DNA of 64,000 nt from contig DAOPPX010000007.1 of the NCBI GenBank assembly GCA_035358715.1, positions 10,794 to 74,793 of the forward strand, written 5' to 3'. Below, piece after piece: positions 26,479 through 36,585 of this stretch (the first letter of the stretch is position 1; each line of letters starts with the position of its first letter). This DNA is from UBA8199 sp035358715. GTDB lineage: Bacteria > Verrucomicrobiota > Verrucomicrobiia > Limisphaerales > UBA8199. The position numbers and the translations under genes were made by a program. The notes beneath the pieces were generated by a model, which saw nothing but the letters and a program-made list of their open reading frames with translations, was not told where the DNA came from and did not search any database.

Positions 26479-27984
26479 ATGCCAAATGGTAAATACGAAG
26501 GTTCCACCCCGGCTGGATACGACGCCCTGGTTGCCAGGTTCAACCTCCAGGTAATCCCAAACTGGCACCACTCGCGCACCAGCCAGTCAAACGTTCGCCA
26601 GACCCACACCGAGGACGGCCAGGTAATCGAGATCTATCCGCCATACCTCACACCAGAAGACTCCTTGGGTGGCCACCTGGAATTTGCCCTCAAATACGAC
26701 GGCACGAACCTCGAAATCCTCTCGGCAATTTTTGACAAGGCCCCGGAAGAAGAACTGCTCGCCTATATCCGCTCAACGCCCACTGGCAAGTACGCCCGGC
26801 GTGTCTGGTACCTCTTTGAGTTGCTCATCGGCAGGCGCCTTCCGATCGAGGACCTCACCACCGCCAATTACGTTGACCTGCTCGAAGCGGATGAATACTA
26901 CACCGCCGACCCCGTTCAGGTCCGCCGCCAGCGCGTCAACGACAACCTCCTCGGCGATGCCCGTTTTTCCCCCACTGTCCGTCGCACTGGAAAGCTTGCC
27001 GAGTTTGAGAAAAAGGACCTGTCGGCCAGGTGCCGGCAGCTTCTCGAGGGTTACCCCCGCGACATCTTGCGTCGCGCCCTGAGCTACCTCTACACCAAGG
27101 AGACCAAATCCTCCTTCGAAATTGAGAATGTCACCCTCGATGCCTCACGCACCGAGCGCTTCATCGCCCTCCTCGCCTCCGCCGAGAAGAAGGACTTTTT
27201 CGCCAAACCCGAACTGATTGATCTCCAAAATCGCATCGCGGACGAACGTTTTCGAGAGCCGGACTATCGCAAGACCCAGAATTATGTCGGCGAGTCCCTC
27301 GCCCGGAGAGAGAAAGTTCACTTCGTCTCACCCAAACCGGCCGACCTCGCCGCCCTCATGGAAGGAATGTTTGCGGCACACCGCCGAATGGAGGCCGGCA
27401 AAATCCAGGCCGTCGTCCATGCCGCCACCATCGCCTTCGGCTTCGTTTACATGCACCCCTTCGAGGACGGCAACGGTCGCATCCACCGCTTCCTCATCCA
27501 CAACATCCTGGCCAGAGCGGGGTTCACACCCACGGGCGCCATATTCCCCGTTTCCGCCGCCATGCTGCAGGACAAGGAAGCTTACGACGCGGCCCTTGAG
27601 AATTTCTCCGTCCCGCTCCTCCCCCTCGTCGAATACACGCTCGACTACCAGGGACGCATGACGGTCCACAATGAGACCGCCCTGCGCTACCGCTTCATCG
27701 ACCTGACGGCGCAAACCGAGGCCCTGTTTCTCTTCGTCGAACGCGTCATTGAAACCGACCTCGTCCAGGAGCTCGATTTCCTCCGTAACTACGACGCCGC
27801 CAAGTCCGCCATTCAGTCCATCGTGGATATGCCGGACCGCCTCATTGACCTGTTCATCCGCGTTTGCGTCCAAAACAAAGGCGTGCTCTCTGCCTCCAAA
27901 CGCAAAAATCACTTCGACATGCTCACCGATGACGAGGTGGCGCAAATGCAGGAGGCGATCAAAGAATCGCATCTGGTCGAGTAG
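26479..27984 (+). CDS. Fic-domain protein with N-terminal inhibitory motif
   Basis: 501 residues. The Fic signature HPFEDGNGRIHR begins at His326, with the catalytic His and the GNGR anion hole intact. Upstream, SFEIEN at Ser212 fits the [S/T]xxxE[G/N] inhibitory motif with Glu216, placed N-terminal to the Fic core as in class II Fic proteins. Fic enzymes usually transfer AMP from ATP to a protein hydroxyl, and the Glu blocks ATP binding until relieved. The gene diverges from brxA across 288 bp, so it may share regulation with BREX. Target unknown. Confidence 0.92.
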   Translation: MPNGKYEGSTPAGYDALVARFNLQVIPNWHHSRTSQSNVRQTHTEDGQVIEIYPPYLTPEDSLGGHLEFALKYDGTNLEILSAIFDKAPEEELLAYIRSTPTGKYARRVWYLFELLIGRRLPIEDLTTANYVDLLEADEYYTADPVQVRRQRVNDNLLGDARFSPTVRRTGKLAEFEKKDLSARCRQLLEGYPRDILRRALSYLYTKETKSSFEIENVTLDASRTERFIALLASAEKKDFFAKPELIDLQNRIADERFREPDYRKTQNYVGESLARREKVHFVSPKPADLAALMEGMFAAHRRMEAGKIQAVVHAATIAFGFVYMHPFEDGNGRIHRFLIHNILARAGFTPTGAIFPVSAAMLQDKEAYDAALENFSVPLLPLVEYTLDYQGRMTVHNETALRYRFIDLTAQTEALFLFVERVIETDLVQELDFLRNYDAAKSAIQSIVDMPDRLIDLFIRVCVQNKGVLSASKRKNHFDMLTDDEVAQMQEAIKESHLVE

Positions 27985-27989
27985 CTCGC

Positions 27990-28784
27990 ATGTCCAACTC
28001 GACCCAAAGCGCCCTTGCCGGCCACGCCCACGCCGTCCAGCAGTACATCGCCTCCAGCCAGCCGCGTTACGCAACCCTCTCGGACCCATCGTCTGAATGC
28101 CATCCCATTCCTTGCTTCGGCAATCCGGGCTCGGCGCTCGCCGTCACTGTCGGACTGAATCCATCGGCCACCGAGTTCAAAGCCGGCAGGTGTTGGGCGG
28201 GCCCACTAACAGGCCCAGCCTTGGCCGACCGATGCACCGGCTACTTCTCCAAGACCGCGGCCAACCAATTGCACCCATGGTTCGCCCCGTGGTCCGATGG
28301 ACTGGCCTCTCTTGGTCTTAGCTACGAGGCCGGCTCCGCCGTCCACCTCGACCTCTCGCCGCGAGCTACTCGCTCGGTCTCCAGCTTGCGAAAAGCCGGC
28401 GATCGCTCCCTCTTCCTGACCATGGTGGAAAGCGACCTCTGGGTTTTCTTCGCCACACTCCAACTCTGCCAGGGGGCGAAGCTCGTCCTCCTCGCCGGCT
28501 CTGTCACCGGCAAATACTACCTGAATGAATTTCTGCAACCCTTTGCCCCGGCTCACGGCCACTCCCTCGACCGCCCATTCAACCGCCGCAACCACCCGGG
28601 CAAAGGCAAGACCTCCTGGCACTGGCTCTCTGGCCCGAAGCGCCGGCTGCCGGTTTTCTTTTGCAGCAGTTCGCCATCTGATCGGCCCGCCACGCTGCTC
28701 CCTCAACGCATCAAAGCAAACGCGGCCACCTTGAAGGAACTCCTCAACGGCAGCAGCGAATCCGCCGCTCTGCCCGATTCCTGA
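27990..28784 (+). CDS. Uracil-DNA-glycosylase-superfamily-like protein
   Basis: 264 residues, five bases after the Fic stop, so a likely two-gene operon. CFGNPGSALAVTVGLNPSATEF resembles the GxNPS/A loop of UDG-superfamily folds, VLLAGSVTGKYYLNEFL fits a central strand, and RRNHPGKGKTSWHW could hold the late catalytic loop. The match is by pattern only. It might act on modified bases or nucleotides, or be a nuclease-like partner of the Fic protein. Not a standard Ung. Confidence 0.5.
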   Translation: MSNSTQSALAGHAHAVQQYIASSQPRYATLSDPSSECHPIPCFGNPGSALAVTVGLNPSATEFKAGRCWAGPLTGPALADRCTGYFSKTAANQLHPWFAPWSDGLASLGLSYEAGSAVHLDLSPRATRSVSSLRKAGDRSLFLTMVESDLWVFFATLQLCQGAKLVLLAGSVTGKYYLNEFLQPFAPAHGHSLDRPFNRRNHPGKGKTSWHWLSGPKRRLPVFFCSSSPSDRPATLLPQRIKANAATLKELLNGSSESAALPDS

Positions 28785-30248
28785 CTTCGGTAAGCAATCC
28801 ACACAGGCGCGCAGTTGCCTTGAGAGTAAAACGCGCGCCTCCACCGCAAACCGACTCCCGATCAGTTCCAGAGCCAGTCCCGCTTCCCAGCCGCAAACGC
28901 CGCCACGCCTCTAGCTAGCCCTCCGGCCGGGCAGGCCCTCTTGGCCGCCTGCTAAGGCCGCCCGCGCCGCCAGGCCGTGTCGGATAGACAGCGTGGAAGC
29001 CCACCTCCGTAACAGTCGCTATTCCCCTCAATCCTTCAAATACTCATCCGATAGATTCGGATTCGGTTCAAACTTCTTGCGCTCATAGTAGATAGCTCTC
29101 TCCTCCTTCAAAATCTGCCTGTTTCGCTCCTCCAGGAGATTCCCTTTTTCACAAAGGGATGCCGACAGATAAAAGCGATGCCGATCCAGCCAGATCAGCA
29201 CGCCAGCTGCCCGACTAAACGGATGCTTGGTCAACCCCAAAATCGCGTCCGCCTCGGTCTCCTTTGCTTTTAACTCCCGACGCGACACTCTCGGCATGAG
29301 TTCCGGAATCCACTCCGCCGTACCGTCCTCGGACACCACCACGACAAGACACGCCTTGCCGCGCTTCTCCATCTGCTTCCAGTACCGCAGGCTGGAATTA
29401 TAACGAGCGCCCCGCGCCGGGTTACCGACTTCAACCGCCTCACCATCGAGGATCACGCCTATCGCGTGGCAGATTCCATCGGTGTCAATCATGACCGCTC
29501 CGTCGATGGCGGTAATACTTCCCAGCAATTCCGCCGTAACCTGCACAGGCACAATCCCGGTCGCTTGCGATGCTAAGCGCTTCGCCTCAGGCGCGGCCTC
29601 AGGCGTTATTACCAGCACCGTGCCATGCCGCTGCTGGCAGGCCGCTTCTGACAGTTTGAACAGCTTCTTCATCGAGTCCCGAGACTCGCCCTTGAATAGG
29701 CGTTCAGCGTCCTCGATGAACGAGGCTTCGCTCAGCGGCGGCAACGGTAACGCGGGATTGCCGTAAGCAACTCTCATCAGCTTATGCTCGGCATGCAGCA
29801 GTTCCCATTTATGGTGCCCGGTGAAACGCACCTTGAGTAAATCAGCTCCGGACTGGTCATAAGTTCCGCATAGTCTGCCAAACCCAGTGACCGCGTCCCC
29901 GTTGGTCAAAATCGCATCACCCGACCGGCTGATCTCCAGAAGTTTGCGGATGGCCCGATGCTCGTTCAAAGCGATCGGCCTCGCCAACGTAAGGGTCGGC
30001 TGAATGTTCTCGTGCCCGCTCCGCGCAATCAACATCTCTCCAAAGGAGGCGGCGCTTTCATATGTCAGCGACGCAATATAATTGCATGAATCGAACAACA
30101 TATACAGGCCCCCAACTCCCCCGCCTGCCAAAACAGGAGCCTCCATTAATCGCGAACCAGATTTTCTCAGAATTTCGTCGGTCTCCGGACCATCCCATTC
30201 ATCCACGAATTCAGGCTTCGGCACGTACAATGATGCTCGACACGCTCC

Positions 30249-30278
30249 TACTCCGGGCGACATTAAAAGGTGAAGTCT
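30249..30278 (+). repeat. IS630 left end and TA target copy
   Basis: TA at 30249-30250, then an inverted repeat beginning CTCCGGGCGACAT at 30251, shared imperfectly with the right end (further match around TGAAG). Confidence 0.85.
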
Positions 30279-31336
30279 TTGTGGTACTTTGAGGCATGGG
30301 ATATGAACGGTCGTCACTTCACGAATGGCGTCGGAGGAGAGCATTGCAGTTGAGCGAGGACTTGGGGCTGAGCCAGCGGGACATTGCCTTTGTGCTGGAC
30401 GTAAGTGAAGCCATGGTCAGCGAGTGGATAACGGACGCGCGCCGTGAGAGCCATGAGCGACTTCGCTCCACGCCACATCTTGGTCGTCCCCCGAAACTGA
30501 CTGAGGAGCAGCAACAGTTGATCCCGGACTTTCTCTGGCACGGTGCGGAGGCTTATGGCTTTCGTGGTGAGGTGTGGACAGGGCCGCGCGTGCGCAAGGT
30601 TTTGGCCGAGGAATTCGGTGTCTGGTATAGCCCGAGGCAAGTTGAACGGCTGCTGCAGAAACTGGGGTGGACGCCGCAGGTGCCGCTGGTGAAAGCCATT
30701 CAGGCCGACCCGGTGGCCATGGAGCAGTGGCGAGTAGAGGTCTGGCCAGAGGTCAAAGAGCGGGTCAGGAAGGAGCATCGAACCCTTGTCTTTATTGATG
30801 AATCTGGCTTCTACCTGCTGCCTGAAGTGGTCAGGACGTATGCCCCGAAGGGTTCGAGGCCGGTGCAGAAGGAGTGGCAGACGAATGACCACCTGTCGGT
30901 AATGGGGGCACTGACGCCCCAAGGCAGAATCTATTCGCTGGTGCGCCAGGAAGCGCTCAATGGTTTGGATACGATTGATTTCCTGATTCACTTGCTACGT
31001 GTGGCCGGAGAACGGTTGCTGGTGGTCTGGGATAATTCCCCTATTCATCGGCGCCGGGAGGTAAAAGAGTTCCTCGCTGCTGGAGCCGCCCGGCGCATTC
31101 ACCTTGAGCCATTGCCTCCTTATGCCCCGGAACTCAATCCCGTCGAATGGCTTTGGGGTCATTGTAAAGGGGTCGAGTTGCGTAACCTGGCCTGCTTGGA
31201 CCTGGAGGAACTGCACATGGAATTCCACCTTGCGTTGGGCCGGATACGCCAAAAACCTCATCTGGCAAAGTCTTTCTTCGCTGGTGCGAAGCTCATATTG
31301 TAAATCAAAAGCTTCAGCTATTTATGTCGCCCGGAG
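30251..31336 (+). mobile_element. IS630-family insertion sequence, complete
   Basis: 1,086 bp between TA dinucleotides at 30249-30250 and 31337-31338. The ends share CTCCGGGCGACAT with partial similarity continuing inward for about 15 bases. A single transposase gene runs on the plus strand. TA duplication and length are typical of IS630/Tc1-mariner elements. The host gene frame is restored exactly on removal, showing a precise, recent insertion. Confidence 0.93.
30296..31303 (+). CDS. IS630-family transposase
   Basis: 335 residues. The N-terminal winged helix-turn-helix is visible as DLGLSQRDIAFVLDVSEAMVS. The catalytic domain carries VFIDESGFYL (Asp), VVWDNSPIHRRREV (Asp) and ELNPVEWLWG (Glu), the complete DDE triad of the IS630 family. 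No frameshift is needed, unlike in many IS630 copies. It should cut at TA targets and move this element. Confidence 0.95.
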   Translation: MGYERSSLHEWRRRRALQLSEDLGLSQRDIAFVLDVSEAMVSEWITDARRESHERLRSTPHLGRPPKLTEEQQQLIPDFLWHGAEAYGFRGEVWTGPRVRKVLAEEFGVWYSPRQVERLLQKLGWTPQVPLVKAIQADPVAMEQWRVEVWPEVKERVRKEHRTLVFIDESGFYLLPEVVRTYAPKGSRPVQKEWQTNDHLSVMGALTPQGRIYSLVRQEALNGLDTIDFLIHLLRVAGERLLVVWDNSPIHRRREVKEFLAAGAARRIHLEPLPPYAPELNPVEWLWGHCKGVELRNLACLDLEELHMEFHLALGRIRQKPHLAKSFFAGAKLIL

Positions 31337-31338
31337 TA
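31309..31338 (+). repeat. IS630 right end and TA target copy
   Basis: The right inverted repeat ends ATGTCGCCCGGAG at 31336, followed by TA at 31337-31338. Confidence 0.85.
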
Positions 31339-31885
31339 AAAATATACCCATTGCGGCTTCGAGCAGAGATGCAGGCACCCTGAACCTTTCATCGGCATGC
31401 ACACCTGGCAACTCGTAGTAAGAGACGCCATGACGATGGGTGAGCCGAAGTACAACGCCGACATCGTAATCGGCCACAGGCATAAATCCCGAAAAGAAGA
31501 ATTCGTTTTTTGCAGACGGTCGCCGCTCAGCAATTGCGCCCATCACTGCCCTTCTTTGAGCATCAGCCAATCTGCGCGCCTCTATAGACCGCTGATGCGA
31601 CTCAGCCATCGCCATGACGTTCCGATCGGGCGAGATAGCCAGGAAGTGATTTGTGTCCTTGCGCACGGAAGCAAAAGCTTGCGGCTCGAATCCGCATTCC
31701 TCCGGCTCGAGACAAACCGGATGATTCTCTGGCTTCGCCGGCACATCCTCGCGAACCAATCCCAACAGGAACACGTCAACCTCCAAGTTGGGATCCAGGG
31801 CCTTGAAAAGGCGCTCCGCCGCTCGCTCGACACTGTGCTGAAAGTGCCGTTGATATCCCCACATGAATAATCTGATGCGTTCCAT

Positions 31886-32915
31886 ACAATTTGCCTCTCG
31901 GTCACCACCGGCTGCCCTCTTTACGCGGGCTTAACCCACACCCAAGTCGCGCAACGCTCTGGGAACCACCCGCTCCTCGCGGGCTCGGCCCCACTGCCAC
32001 GCTCGATTCCGCCGTCGTCACCACCAATTGGTGCCAAAAATTCGAGCTTGGGGAAAGCCGCTTATGCTTTAGCAACGAATGCTTACAGCCGCCCCGGCCG
32101 CCTCCAACCGCGGCTATTGCTTAGGGCGAGCCGCCATCATCGTCTCTCTGCGACTGGTTGCAGTCTCTGGCCGAACCTGCGCGCCAACTTTTCGCGTCAA
32201 ACTGCCGCCTCGCGCAGGAGTACGTCGGCTGGGAGTTTCTTCGGCAGCACGTAACGGTCATGCATCGAAGTGCACAGCCAGAATTACCGACCGCGCTAAG
32301 TTCAGTCTCCCCTTTCTATTTCAGATCGGGATATACAAGGGTCAATGCACCGTTGATGCACCCCCACTTCCTGATCGGCGATAATTGTGTCCGGAGGAAG
32401 CAGTTCGAGTTGCTCGGTCAACGGCATCCCACCAAAGCGGCCAACACCTCTCACGGGCGGGGGAGGATGCCACATGGCGCAAACAACTCGGCGACGACCG
32501 GCAGGAGATCCGGGACTGGGCCTGCCACGTCCATGCCCACCTCGCCATCCAGGCAAGATGACCCACCCCAGCGCCGCGCCGCCCGACCATTCACACCCCT
32601 GGTTGACAGCATGAACCCTCTCTAGGCAAGCAAACCTTCAAACCCTTCACCAGCGGATACGGGGAATATGAGGACATCTATGGGACGCTTGAGCTATTCC
32701 CTCGGAAACGCACCACAAATGCGCCAGACCCACCACGCCCGAAACCGACCATCAGAAGCCGTTACGTCGAAGGGGCCGTAAAGAGGCCAAACGGGCCCTC
32801 CTGCCCCGCACCTTTCATCACCTGGCACAAATCCCAAGTTGGGCTCAGGCCGCAGCGCGTCACCCGGCCAGCCCAACAGAGGACTCACAAATGCCTCAAA
32901 TGGCTCGGCGCCTCG
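31886..32915. other. 1-kb stretch without a convincing gene
   Basis: Overlapping short frames on both strands have no recognisable domain and no good starts. Two spots read protein-like: a minus frame at about 32302-32430 (LTEQLELLPPDTIIADQEV) and a plus frame near 32635-32700 (FKPFTSGYGEYEDIYGTLEL). They may be relics of decayed genes. The promoter of the interrupted DAC-like gene should lie just above 31885, but I see no clear boxes. Confidence 0.5.
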
Positions 32916-34559
32916 TCAGCCATTATTCCTGAGCCAAATCAACAAACCCGCAGTGTTGGGGTGCCAGTCCTTGCGCCTCTTGCACCTTGGCGGGCAAGCG
33001 TACTCACAGATCACCCAGCACTCCTGTCCGTTGGCAAATGTGATTTTGTAACAGGGCCATCCAGATGGGCCGTGTTCCCACTTCAGCCCTGCCGTTTCGA
33101 CCGCCTGATGGAGTAATTGGTAATAGCGCCGAACCGCTGTGGTGGCGCTGGTCTCAGGCCAGAGTTCGATGCGCTTGATCAACCGGTGCAGTTCTTGTCG
33201 CAGACGCAATCGTGATGCGGTGTCCCCATTGCGAACCAGTTCTACAAAGCTAGAGCGATTCTTGCTGGGCTCCGTGTGACTATCTGCCGAAGGACTGCTG
33301 CCAGATTCCAAGTCGGTCAGTTCTTTCTGGAGCCGTTCTCGGCACGCTTCCAACGATTTGATTTCCGTCGCGAGTTGTGCCGAAGCATCGGCTTGCGTCA
33401 GTATCGTGTTGGCGGCCATGAGGAGCTTGAGCTCGATTTCGCGGATATTGGCTTCCAGCGACAAGCGGGCACTTGCCCGGCTGCCGTCGGAGGGTTCCGC
33501 CAACAGGGTATCCCAGTCAATGTGGGCCAAATTGGCCAAGAGGCTCTCTTCAAACGCGCGATATGCCCAGCGATGTCTGACCCCGCCGTAGTAGCAGCTG
33601 GCGTTCATCAGAAAATTGTTTCGAAGCACCATCTTTTCTTTTGTTTCGCCGTCCCACGCCAGACCGATGAACAGGTTGGTGTCACCATGCATCGCTCCGC
33701 CAAGCGTGGCAGAGGAACGGTTGGCAGCGTGGAATGTTTCCAAGGACACTATTGCTGGAAAATAGTTCCGGTGGGGCTCGCCTGCGGGTACACGTTTGCC
33801 CTCCTCCATCTTATGTGGCTGAAACTCACCGATGGCAGCGCGGTTTCTCAGCACATCCACGACCTTGGTCACCGTCCAAGTTGTGTCCTTGCCCCAGGCG
33901 GCCAGTCCAGCCTGATTGAGATCGTCCACGATCATCTGAGGCGCATATCCGACCCTGGCCAGCCGAAAAATGGCCCGCACAGCCGAAGCCCTGCTTTCAT
34001 TGATCAGATAGCGAGTTCGATCTTGGCAGAGGGTCAGCCAGGGAGGACATCTTTTCGTGAGTTTATGGGTTTCAAGCCTTGAGCGCTTCATTGACCAGGC
34101 TGCGGCTATCCGACTCCCCTTCTTCCTGGATTCCTCTTGGGCGCGAATCATGATGGCCAGCGAGACGATGAGTTCCAAAGGATTCGCATTCACCGAGGCG
34201 ACGGTGAAATGTTTCTGGTCAACCAAGGTCACGACTTCGACACCGGCTTTTATGATTCTCAACAGCAACGACATTTGTTCGAGCACCGTGTTGCGCGACA
34301 AGCGGTCGAGGGATTCCACGATCAGGACAGAGTCAGGCGCCACTTTACCATTGGTCACTTCATTGAAGAAACGGCCGAGACCGCCTTGGGCCAAATTCTT
34401 GCCGTGGTAGGCGGAAACGCCTTCATCAGCAATGATGTCCGCAATCGTCCATCCCTGCTCCTTGGCGTATGCTTCAGCGTTTTCGATTTGGCGGTGGAGC
34501 GAGGTCCCCTTAGCTTGAATTCCAGTCGAATACCGGGCGTATATGTGCGCAATCTTCAC
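32916..34559 (-). CDS. Large serine recombinase (tandem copy 1)
   Basis: 547 residues. It starts MKIAHIYARYSTGIQAKGTS with the catalytic Ser in YARYS, and continues with ADEGVSAYHGKN and IVESLDRLSRN, the resolvase core. A Recombinase domain follows (IVDDLNQAGLAAWG, VVDVLRNRAAIGEF), then a long helical region (residues ~380-440) typical of large serine recombinases. The C terminus has Cys pairs (CYKITFANGQECWVIC) that could bind zinc. It is clearly paralogous to the next gene on the same strand. Intact. Confidence 0.92.
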   Translation of the reverse strand: MKIAHIYARYSTGIQAKGTSLHRQIENAEAYAKEQGWTIADIIADEGVSAYHGKNLAQGGLGRFFNEVTNGKVAPDSVLIVESLDRLSRNTVLEQMSLLLRIIKAGVEVVTLVDQKHFTVASVNANPLELIVSLAIMIRAQEESRKKGSRIAAAWSMKRSRLETHKLTKRCPPWLTLCQDRTRYLINESRASAVRAIFRLARVGYAPQMIVDDLNQAGLAAWGKDTTWTVTKVVDVLRNRAAIGEFQPHKMEEGKRVPAGEPHRNYFPAIVSLETFHAANRSSATLGGAMHGDTNLFIGLAWDGETKEKMVLRNNFLMNASCYYGGVRHRWAYRAFEESLLANLAHIDWDTLLAEPSDGSRASARLSLEANIREIELKLLMAANTILTQADASAQLATEIKSLEACRERLQKELTDLESGSSPSADSHTEPSKNRSSFVELVRNGDTASRLRLRQELHRLIKRIELWPETSATTAVRRYYQLLHQAVETAGLKWEHGPSGWPCYKITFANGQECWVICEYACPPRCKRRKDWHPNTAGLLIWLRNNG

Positions 34560-34701
34560 TTCGATAGCCTGTTTGGCCTGCTTCTAAGTTATTGGCGACT
34601 CGCCACTTATCCGAATATCGCACTCCCGATGCACCCATGAAGAAGGGAGTCGCAGCGATTATCGCCAGAGAGCTTCTCGCCTGCCCTTGGAGCCATGTCG
34701 C

Positions 34702-36546
34702 TCATGGGGTTTGGGAATCTTCCGCCTTCAATTGCCCTGGGGCTGGGGTTTCAGAGGCCGCGCCGCTCCCGGTTGCTTCCGGCAAATGGATGACAACACC
34801 CAAGGCGGCGGCTTTGTCCTGCTTTTTGGCGTCGCGCCGCTTGAGCCGGCTCCGCTCGCACAGCACCCAACGTTGTTGGTTGTTGGCAAAGGTTATTCGG
34901 TAGCAGGGCCACCGGCAGGGGTCCTTCTTCCAGGTCATCCCGGCCGCCTGTACTGCCTCTGCCAGGATTGGCTGGTACTCCTCGAGGCCAGGACAGCTCG
35001 AAGGTCTGGCCCAAAGGTCGATGCGTTTGATGAGCACCCTCAGTTCCTGGCGCAGCAATTGTCGAGAGCCAGGATCTCCGCTGGAAACCAGATTCAGGAA
35101 TTCAGTGCGACTCTCCAGCATGGCCTTGCGGACTGCGGCGTGCTGGCTGTCTTCGGGTTCCAGAGCGGTTATTCGCCCTGTAAGCTCTGCCTCTTGCTGC
35201 TCAAGATTCCTCACCGCCTGTGCCAACGTCGAGGATGCTAGCGCGTTCGCAGTAATAAAGTCCACAGCGCGCTGGAGTTTGAGCTGCACATCCTTGAGCT
35301 GTGCCTCCAGCCGCCTCCGCTCGGCGGCCTGGCCCGTGTCTGATGGGTCCGCCAGCAGCGCTTCCCAATCCAGTTTCTCCAGATGCTGAAGCACCGAGGC
35401 CTCGAAGAGGGAGTAATTCCAAGAATTGGAGGCTCCTCCCTTTTCAATAGCCGCACTATACAGACGTGACAGAGCCGGGTCATAAGTGCCGCCATTCCAC
35501 ATTGCATGGAAGCGCATGGGGGCGCCGCTTTCGCCATCGTAGGCAAACCCCGTAAACAAGTTGGAAACTGAATTCCTCTTGTTGGGTCGGACCGGACGGG
35601 CGGTCGTCCCTTTGTTGATGCGGTAAAAGGTTTCGGCGCTGACTATGGCCGGGTAATAGCCCAATTGGGTGGGACCCTCGATGTGTCGCGTGTCTCTAGA
35701 CGGCCTGGTTTTGGGCTGGAATTCACCAAGAACAGCACGATTACGGAGTATTCTCCGGACGTAATCGCGATTCCACCACTTCCCGCAACTCCATGACTTG
35801 ATGCCTTGTTGGTTGAGTTGTTTGCAAATCGTGGCAGACCCCAGACCTTGTTCGGCCAGTTTGAAGATCAAAGTTACTACCTCGATACGCTCAGGGATGG
35901 GTTCAAAGTGCCTGCCGTCCGGGGCGGGCTTCAGCCAAAGAGGACACTTGGAGGTTAGCTTGCGGTTGCCGGCGGAATTGCGCTTTGCCTTCCAGGCTTC
36001 TTTGAGGCGGAATGACTTGGTCTCGGACTCTTCCCATCCCCGAATCATCAGGACGATGGAGATAATCAGTTCAGTCGGGTTGCCGTTGATGGACTCGCGA
36101 GTGTAGGACCGTTCATCCACCAGCGTGACGATTTCGATGCCCGCATTCAGAATGATCAAGAAGAGACTGAGCTGTTCCGTCACTTGATTCCTGGAGAGCC
36201 GATCGAGCGATTCAACCAGCAGCACCGATCCGGGCTTCACCTTCTTCATGTCGATGGCTTTAATGAAGGCTCCCAGGGCGCCCTGTTGAAGATTAGCCCC
36301 ACGAAAGCCCGAAATGCCTTTGTCAGTTAAGGTGCGATTGATGCGGAGGTTGTGTTTCTTAGCGTAATCGTCGGACAAGTTTAACTGACGCCGCAGCGAG
36401 TCACCGGAGGCCTGAATGGCGGTTGAGAACCTGGAGTAACTGATAGCCTCTCGCGGCTGTCTTTCCGCCTCAGAACGCGGCTGGTTCTCTGACGCCGCGC
36501 TGGAGGGCGTGGAGGACCGATTTGGATGCGAGCCGTTCGTGTTCAC
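34702..36546 (-). CDS. Large serine recombinase (tandem copy 2)
   Basis: 614 residues. The N terminus has a Ser/Pro-rich extension of ~35 residues before AISYSRFSTAIQASGDS (catalytic Ser in SRFS), then DKGISGFRGANL and LVESLDRLSRNQVTEQ. The Recombinase domain and coiled helical region match the neighbouring paralogue, and the C terminus again ends CYRITFANNQQRWVLCE. Its stop lies 142 bp before the second recombinase. Paired recombinases of this kind can act as a heteromer or belong to adjacent elements. A 149-aa protein gene lies 39 bp upstream. Confidence 0.92.
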   Translation of the reverse strand: MNTNGSHPNRSSTPSSAASENQPRSEAERQPREAISYSRFSTAIQASGDSLRRQLNLSDDYAKKHNLRINRTLTDKGISGFRGANLQQGALGAFIKAIDMKKVKPGSVLLVESLDRLSRNQVTEQLSLFLIILNAGIEIVTLVDERSYTRESINGNPTELIISIVLMIRGWEESETKSFRLKEAWKAKRNSAGNRKLTSKCPLWLKPAPDGRHFEPIPERIEVVTLIFKLAEQGLGSATICKQLNQQGIKSWSCGKWWNRDYVRRILRNRAVLGEFQPKTRPSRDTRHIEGPTQLGYYPAIVSAETFYRINKGTTARPVRPNKRNSVSNLFTGFAYDGESGAPMRFHAMWNGGTYDPALSRLYSAAIEKGGASNSWNYSLFEASVLQHLEKLDWEALLADPSDTGQAAERRRLEAQLKDVQLKLQRAVDFITANALASSTLAQAVRNLEQQEAELTGRITALEPEDSQHAAVRKAMLESRTEFLNLVSSGDPGSRQLLRQELRVLIKRIDLWARPSSCPGLEEYQPILAEAVQAAGMTWKKDPCRWPCYRITFANNQQRWVLCERSRLKRRDAKKQDKAAALGVVIHLPEATGSGAASETPAPGQLKAEDSQTP

Positions 36547-36585
36547 TCTCTAAATGACCCCGGCCATCATGAGCGGACCGGCCAG

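Larger units (their letters stand above)
29028..31885 (-). pseudogene. DisA/DAC-like (DACNV-type) protein gene, interrupted by IS630
   Basis: The gene lies in two pieces: 31337-31885 (183 codons from ATG) and 29028-30248. Removing the IS630 and one TA restores a single 589-aa frame across ATTTTTAGGAGCG (…GIFLGACRASLYVPKP…). The C-terminal part has DGAVMIDTDG, then NPARGARYNSSLRY, aligning with the DGA and RHR motifs of DisA-type diadenylate cyclase domains; here the RHR position reads ARYN. Proteins with this layout are called DACNV-type putative sensors. It may make or sense a cyclic dinucleotide. Basic residues at the ATP site differ, so catalysis is uncertain. Now inactivated. Confidence 0.75.
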
